Below, piece by piece: positions 61,125 through 64,000 of a DNA stretch of 64,000 nucleotides (positions are counted from its first letter, which is position 1; every line of letters starts with the position of its first letter). The stretch lies in NCBI GenBank assembly GCA_025738555.1, contig JAOVFP010000009.1, forward strand, positions 3,348,001-3,412,000, in the 5' to 3' direction. Made by a program: the position numbers and the translations under genes. The DNA is from Cyathus striatus. Lineage: Eukaryota > Basidiomycota > Agaricomycetes > Agaricales > Nidulariaceae. The notes under the pieces are model-generated. The model searched no databases, was not told where the DNA came from, and was given only the letters and a program-made list of their open reading frames with translations.

Positions 61125-63828
61125 AAGATTGATCACTTAGCAGTTGCAGCACCTGTTCCCAGAGATTTGGCTCAGCATTGTATTATGTGATATGCATCAA
61201 AATACCACCCCTTTCAGTAATTTATTCACAGCTCATGGAAAATAATACATACAGCTGTAAAAACACACATATATATACTTGAGATGTGTCAGAACAAGTT
61301 GTAATAAAAATATTTTATTAGTTTGAGTTCAGGGACTTTACAGAGTAAGTTTAAAATTCAGTGTTGCATAATATGGTGGATGACTGTACTTAGAATAGTT
61401 TCCTAATTCCAGTTCAATTTTATATTCTAAGTTCCCAAGCTCAAAGATTTAATAAGCTCGAGGGCACACAAATATCAATTCTTTTCAAAGGTAAACTAAA
61501 TAGAATTACTTGTATATTTTTAGAACATGCTAGGACTTTGACAGTTTATCAAGCATGAGTTCAATCAAACACAATTCAATTCTGTACACGTTCAAAATAC
61601 TAATTCAATTTGGTATGTCTATTTCTGTGTCTATTTCTGTTCTGATACACCACCCTATCTGTGGGGGGGAAGAATGCCCGTGCAGTTCCTTGTATTTCTT
61701 TCCCTCCTTGCTCATCTATATAAAAATACTCATGTGCTTACTTACAGTTCCTTATCTACTGTGCTTTCCTACCCATATGGTAGCTCTGATCTAGGCTGAC
61801 AGTGAGTCAGCACCCAGCACTGGTCTATGTGTTCACAGCCTATCCACTGGCACTTTCTCAGCCACCTATCTGATCCCATATTATGATGGCATGCATGTGT
61901 GTGGGCACTTCTATCAGTGCCTTCCTAATTCAGAAGTTGTGGCAATGATGTGTGATGTGCTCTCATCAATCTCTTGTTTCCTCAATAACTCATCATTGTA
62001 ACATTCCTCCATAGTCATCGTTCATTATCTTTTTAGTCCAAAATATCCCCACATCACCTTGACATCACCCAGCCTCAAGCTCATATAATCTCTTCTGGTT
62101 CTAGGTCTAGGATCAGTCATTTCGTCATATTGTGACTCTCACTGCCAGTATGTCTTTCTGGGCTCTAGTCTGCTTGTAAGTGTGAATTTCTGATATGCAT
62201 AGTTTCTCATATATCAAATATGTTTTTTAGAATGAAAAAGGTAAAGTATTTGTTAAGTGTATCAAGTTCAGACTGAGAGGGAGTTGCTATTATTTATGTT
62301 TTAGGTATTGTTTTTATCCCTTAGTAGTTGGTATGAGAGGCAACCCAGGAACTTGGTCCCTCCCCTTTGTCTCTACCTTCTCAGTCTGAAGTCCATTGAA
62401 AAGGATGCAAAAATTAAACAAGTACATTTGAATACAATTACATGCATATCAATTTCTACTATGATATCTGTCTAGGTCTTTTTCTCTCCCTTCCACTCCT
62501 GATGTTCTGACCTCTGGTGTCTGATGACAGAGCACCCCACCATGGACCACACATTGTTGAGCATGCAGCCTAGTCCACTACACTGCTACTTTGGGGAGAG
62601 TAGCTTGTCCTTTTCTCCAACATCATGCATTCCATGGTAGTGTCAAGAGATAGCTGCTGTCATCATGCATTGGTTCGAGGAGCAGTGGGAGTGGTAAGTT
62701 TTGTTGCTTTTTCTTTTTTAAACATTGTAAGGTGAAGACTTGTCTGAAGGTTGTACAGTTAAGTACTGAGCGTGACAGTGTCCAATCTGTCACTGATGTT
62801 CTAAACGAGTTGTCGAGTTTCTTGTGAGGTGTTGAATTAGAGTATAAGTCTTATAGAATTATTAAGACTTGTATAGGGTTTTAAGAGAAGTAGTGAAGGT
62901 GTTTTTGAAGTGTTTGGGGTAGAAAATGCGAAGTTAGCTAAGGTTCTTGCCTGTGCAAGAGCTTTAACTAATAATAAAACTGGGCAGTACTGAGTATTAA
63001 GCAGATGAGAACAGAAGTGCACTAAGTTTCTACAGCTAGAAGCTTAGTGTGAATAACAGATAAGTGCTGAGTGTGAATCAAACTGGAATTGACTGAGGGA
63101 TGTAGCTACATGAGGGGGGTTTATATACTTTTTGGAACTACCTAGGTAGAAATATGTACCATGATTAATAATACAGTAAGTAAGAATGATTTGTAGTAAA
63201 GGAATAAAGATAAAAGTAGAGGAATAAAGAAAAGAGGGAAGGAATATGTATAAAGGGCGCGCGGCGGCATCGGATAAAGTAATATTGATGCGAGCGCTTT
63301 GCCGTGCGTTTTTGATTGGTCAGCGCTAAGTCACGTGCCTTTCGTTTTGGGAAGGTACGGTGTTTGCTTTGGCGCGTCGGCTTTAGAATATTGCTTAGCG
63401 CGTTAACTTTAGCGCTTGCTGAATAATACTTGATCGATTAGTAATGATGCGGACTTCATCAAAATTTTGTAATGATCTTCGGAATAATCGAGGTGTGGAA
63501 TATTGATAGTGTGCCGAGATCAGGGTACAGTTGGTAAGGTATGTTTTAATTGGTTAAGGTAAGTACAGGGACCAGCGGACTATGTATATTAGGTAGTTTT
63601 GTACATAGGCCGACAGGGTTCCCTACACCACCCGGGGACTTTTGTGATATTGACTGTTACTTAAGTCAATATCATAGATAACGAAGTGGGGTCTATGAAA
63701 TAATGTATGTCACGTCGGAGTCGATAACACATTGAAGTCAGAATGATGTAGTGTCGGATTAGAAATATAAAAGAGTCGTCCTGATATGAGGGAGGATACT
63801 TTTCTAACACTTCCCATCATCATATAAC
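61125..63828. other. AT-rich to CG-rich transition, no gene recognised
   Basis: 61.1-63.2 kb continues the CpG-poor stretch without genes. At about 63255 the base use changes sharply (GGCGCGCGGCGGCATCGG). An inverted pair TGATATTGAC/GTCAATATCA lies at 63645-63654 and 63665-63674. Confidence 0.45.
63766..63773 (+). promoter_or_regulatory. TATA box upstream of the right-edge frame
   Basis: TATAAAAG lies 56 nt before the ATG at 63829. Its fit to a core promoter is by position only. Confidence 0.4.
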
Positions 63829-64000
63829 ATGCCTTTCCCGCTTGGTACTTCTCTTGATATCAGTCCAGTTATTCGGGCTCGCTTTAACATGCACGGGTAT
63901 GTGGGGATTATACATGACTTGGTTATTGGTGCTCGCGAGCATCAGCAGGAAGTGTTTGATGCGAGAAGGATTATGCCGCTGGCGGCTTATGCGGACATGA
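63829..64000 (+). CDS. Start of an unidentified protein (cut by window edge)
   Basis: An ATG at 63829 opens a frame of 57 codons to the window end (MPFPLGTSLDISPVIRARFN...). Codon use is GC-rich, unlike the DNA just to its left. A TATA box lies 56 nt upstream and a 10-bp inverted pair about 155 nt upstream. I do not recognise the protein. The compact promoter and inverted repeat would also fit the 5' end of an LTR-type element, but no matching LTR is visible. Confidence 0.4.
   Translation, partial: MPFPLGTSLDISPVIRARFNMHGYVGIIHDLVIGAREHQQEVFDARRIMPLAAYADM

Noticed and set aside
1..64000. CRISPR arrays, operons or ribosome binding sites
   Set aside because: No short regularly spaced repeat arrays are present, and the spliced genes show the DNA is eukaryotic.

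Overview
The window reads as nuclear DNA of a filamentous basidiomycete, most likely an Agaricomycete. Genes carry many 45-65 nt GT-AG introns. TPR-CHAT proteins, DUF6533-type membrane proteins and NACHT NLR-like proteins, all typical of mushroom-forming fungi, sit among decayed transposons. This taxonomic call is inference from gene structure and family content. Exon models were made by hand from splice motifs, frame and comparison between paralogs in the window; no searches were run.

Layout. 1-400 (-): 5' end of a TPR-CHAT gene cut by the window edge. 1842-3780 (+): two tandem epoxide-hydrolase pseudogenes. About 4845-6500 (+): a DUF6533-type membrane protein, convergent with an MFS transporter at 6722-8330 (-). 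10662-11559 (+): a secreted GH25-like lysozyme. 12113-12208 (-): tRNA-Ser(CGA) with an intron. 13863-14013: a DyP-peroxidase C-terminal relic. 15251-19714 (-): an intact TPR-CHAT gene. 21095-24790 (+): a tandem pair of alpha/beta hydrolases. 24853-30157: two direct copies of a Helitron-like repeat bracketing a second DUF6533-type gene. 30953-35577 (+): a third TPR-CHAT gene with one in-frame stop between its TPR and CHAT parts. 37.9-41.5 kb: a possible hAT-type fragment and a 1-kb foldback element. 42014-44590 (+): an AAA+ ATPase gene. 44834-47064: a 2.2-kb element with an exact 8-bp target duplication. 48742-49834: a Tc1/mariner relic. 50225-54443 (+): an intact NACHT gene. About 55.5-63.2 kb: an AT-rich, CpG-poor stretch with a pogo-type transposase relic, a nested foldback element, a 213-bp MITE and a 212-bp tandem repeat. 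63829 to the end: the start of an open frame after a TATA box.

How it fits together. CHAT domains are caspase/separase-like cysteine peptidase folds, and NACHT proteins are STAND switch ATPases. Both families are linked to regulated cell death and non-self recognition in fungi. Three TPR-CHAT loci and one NACHT locus in 64 kb, at different stages of duplication and decay, look like a birth-and-death region for immune-type receptors and effectors in transposon-rich DNA. That functional reading is inference. The sequence shows directly the domains, the shared 5' intron structure of the CHAT paralogs, the isolated stop codon and the nested transposon insertions.
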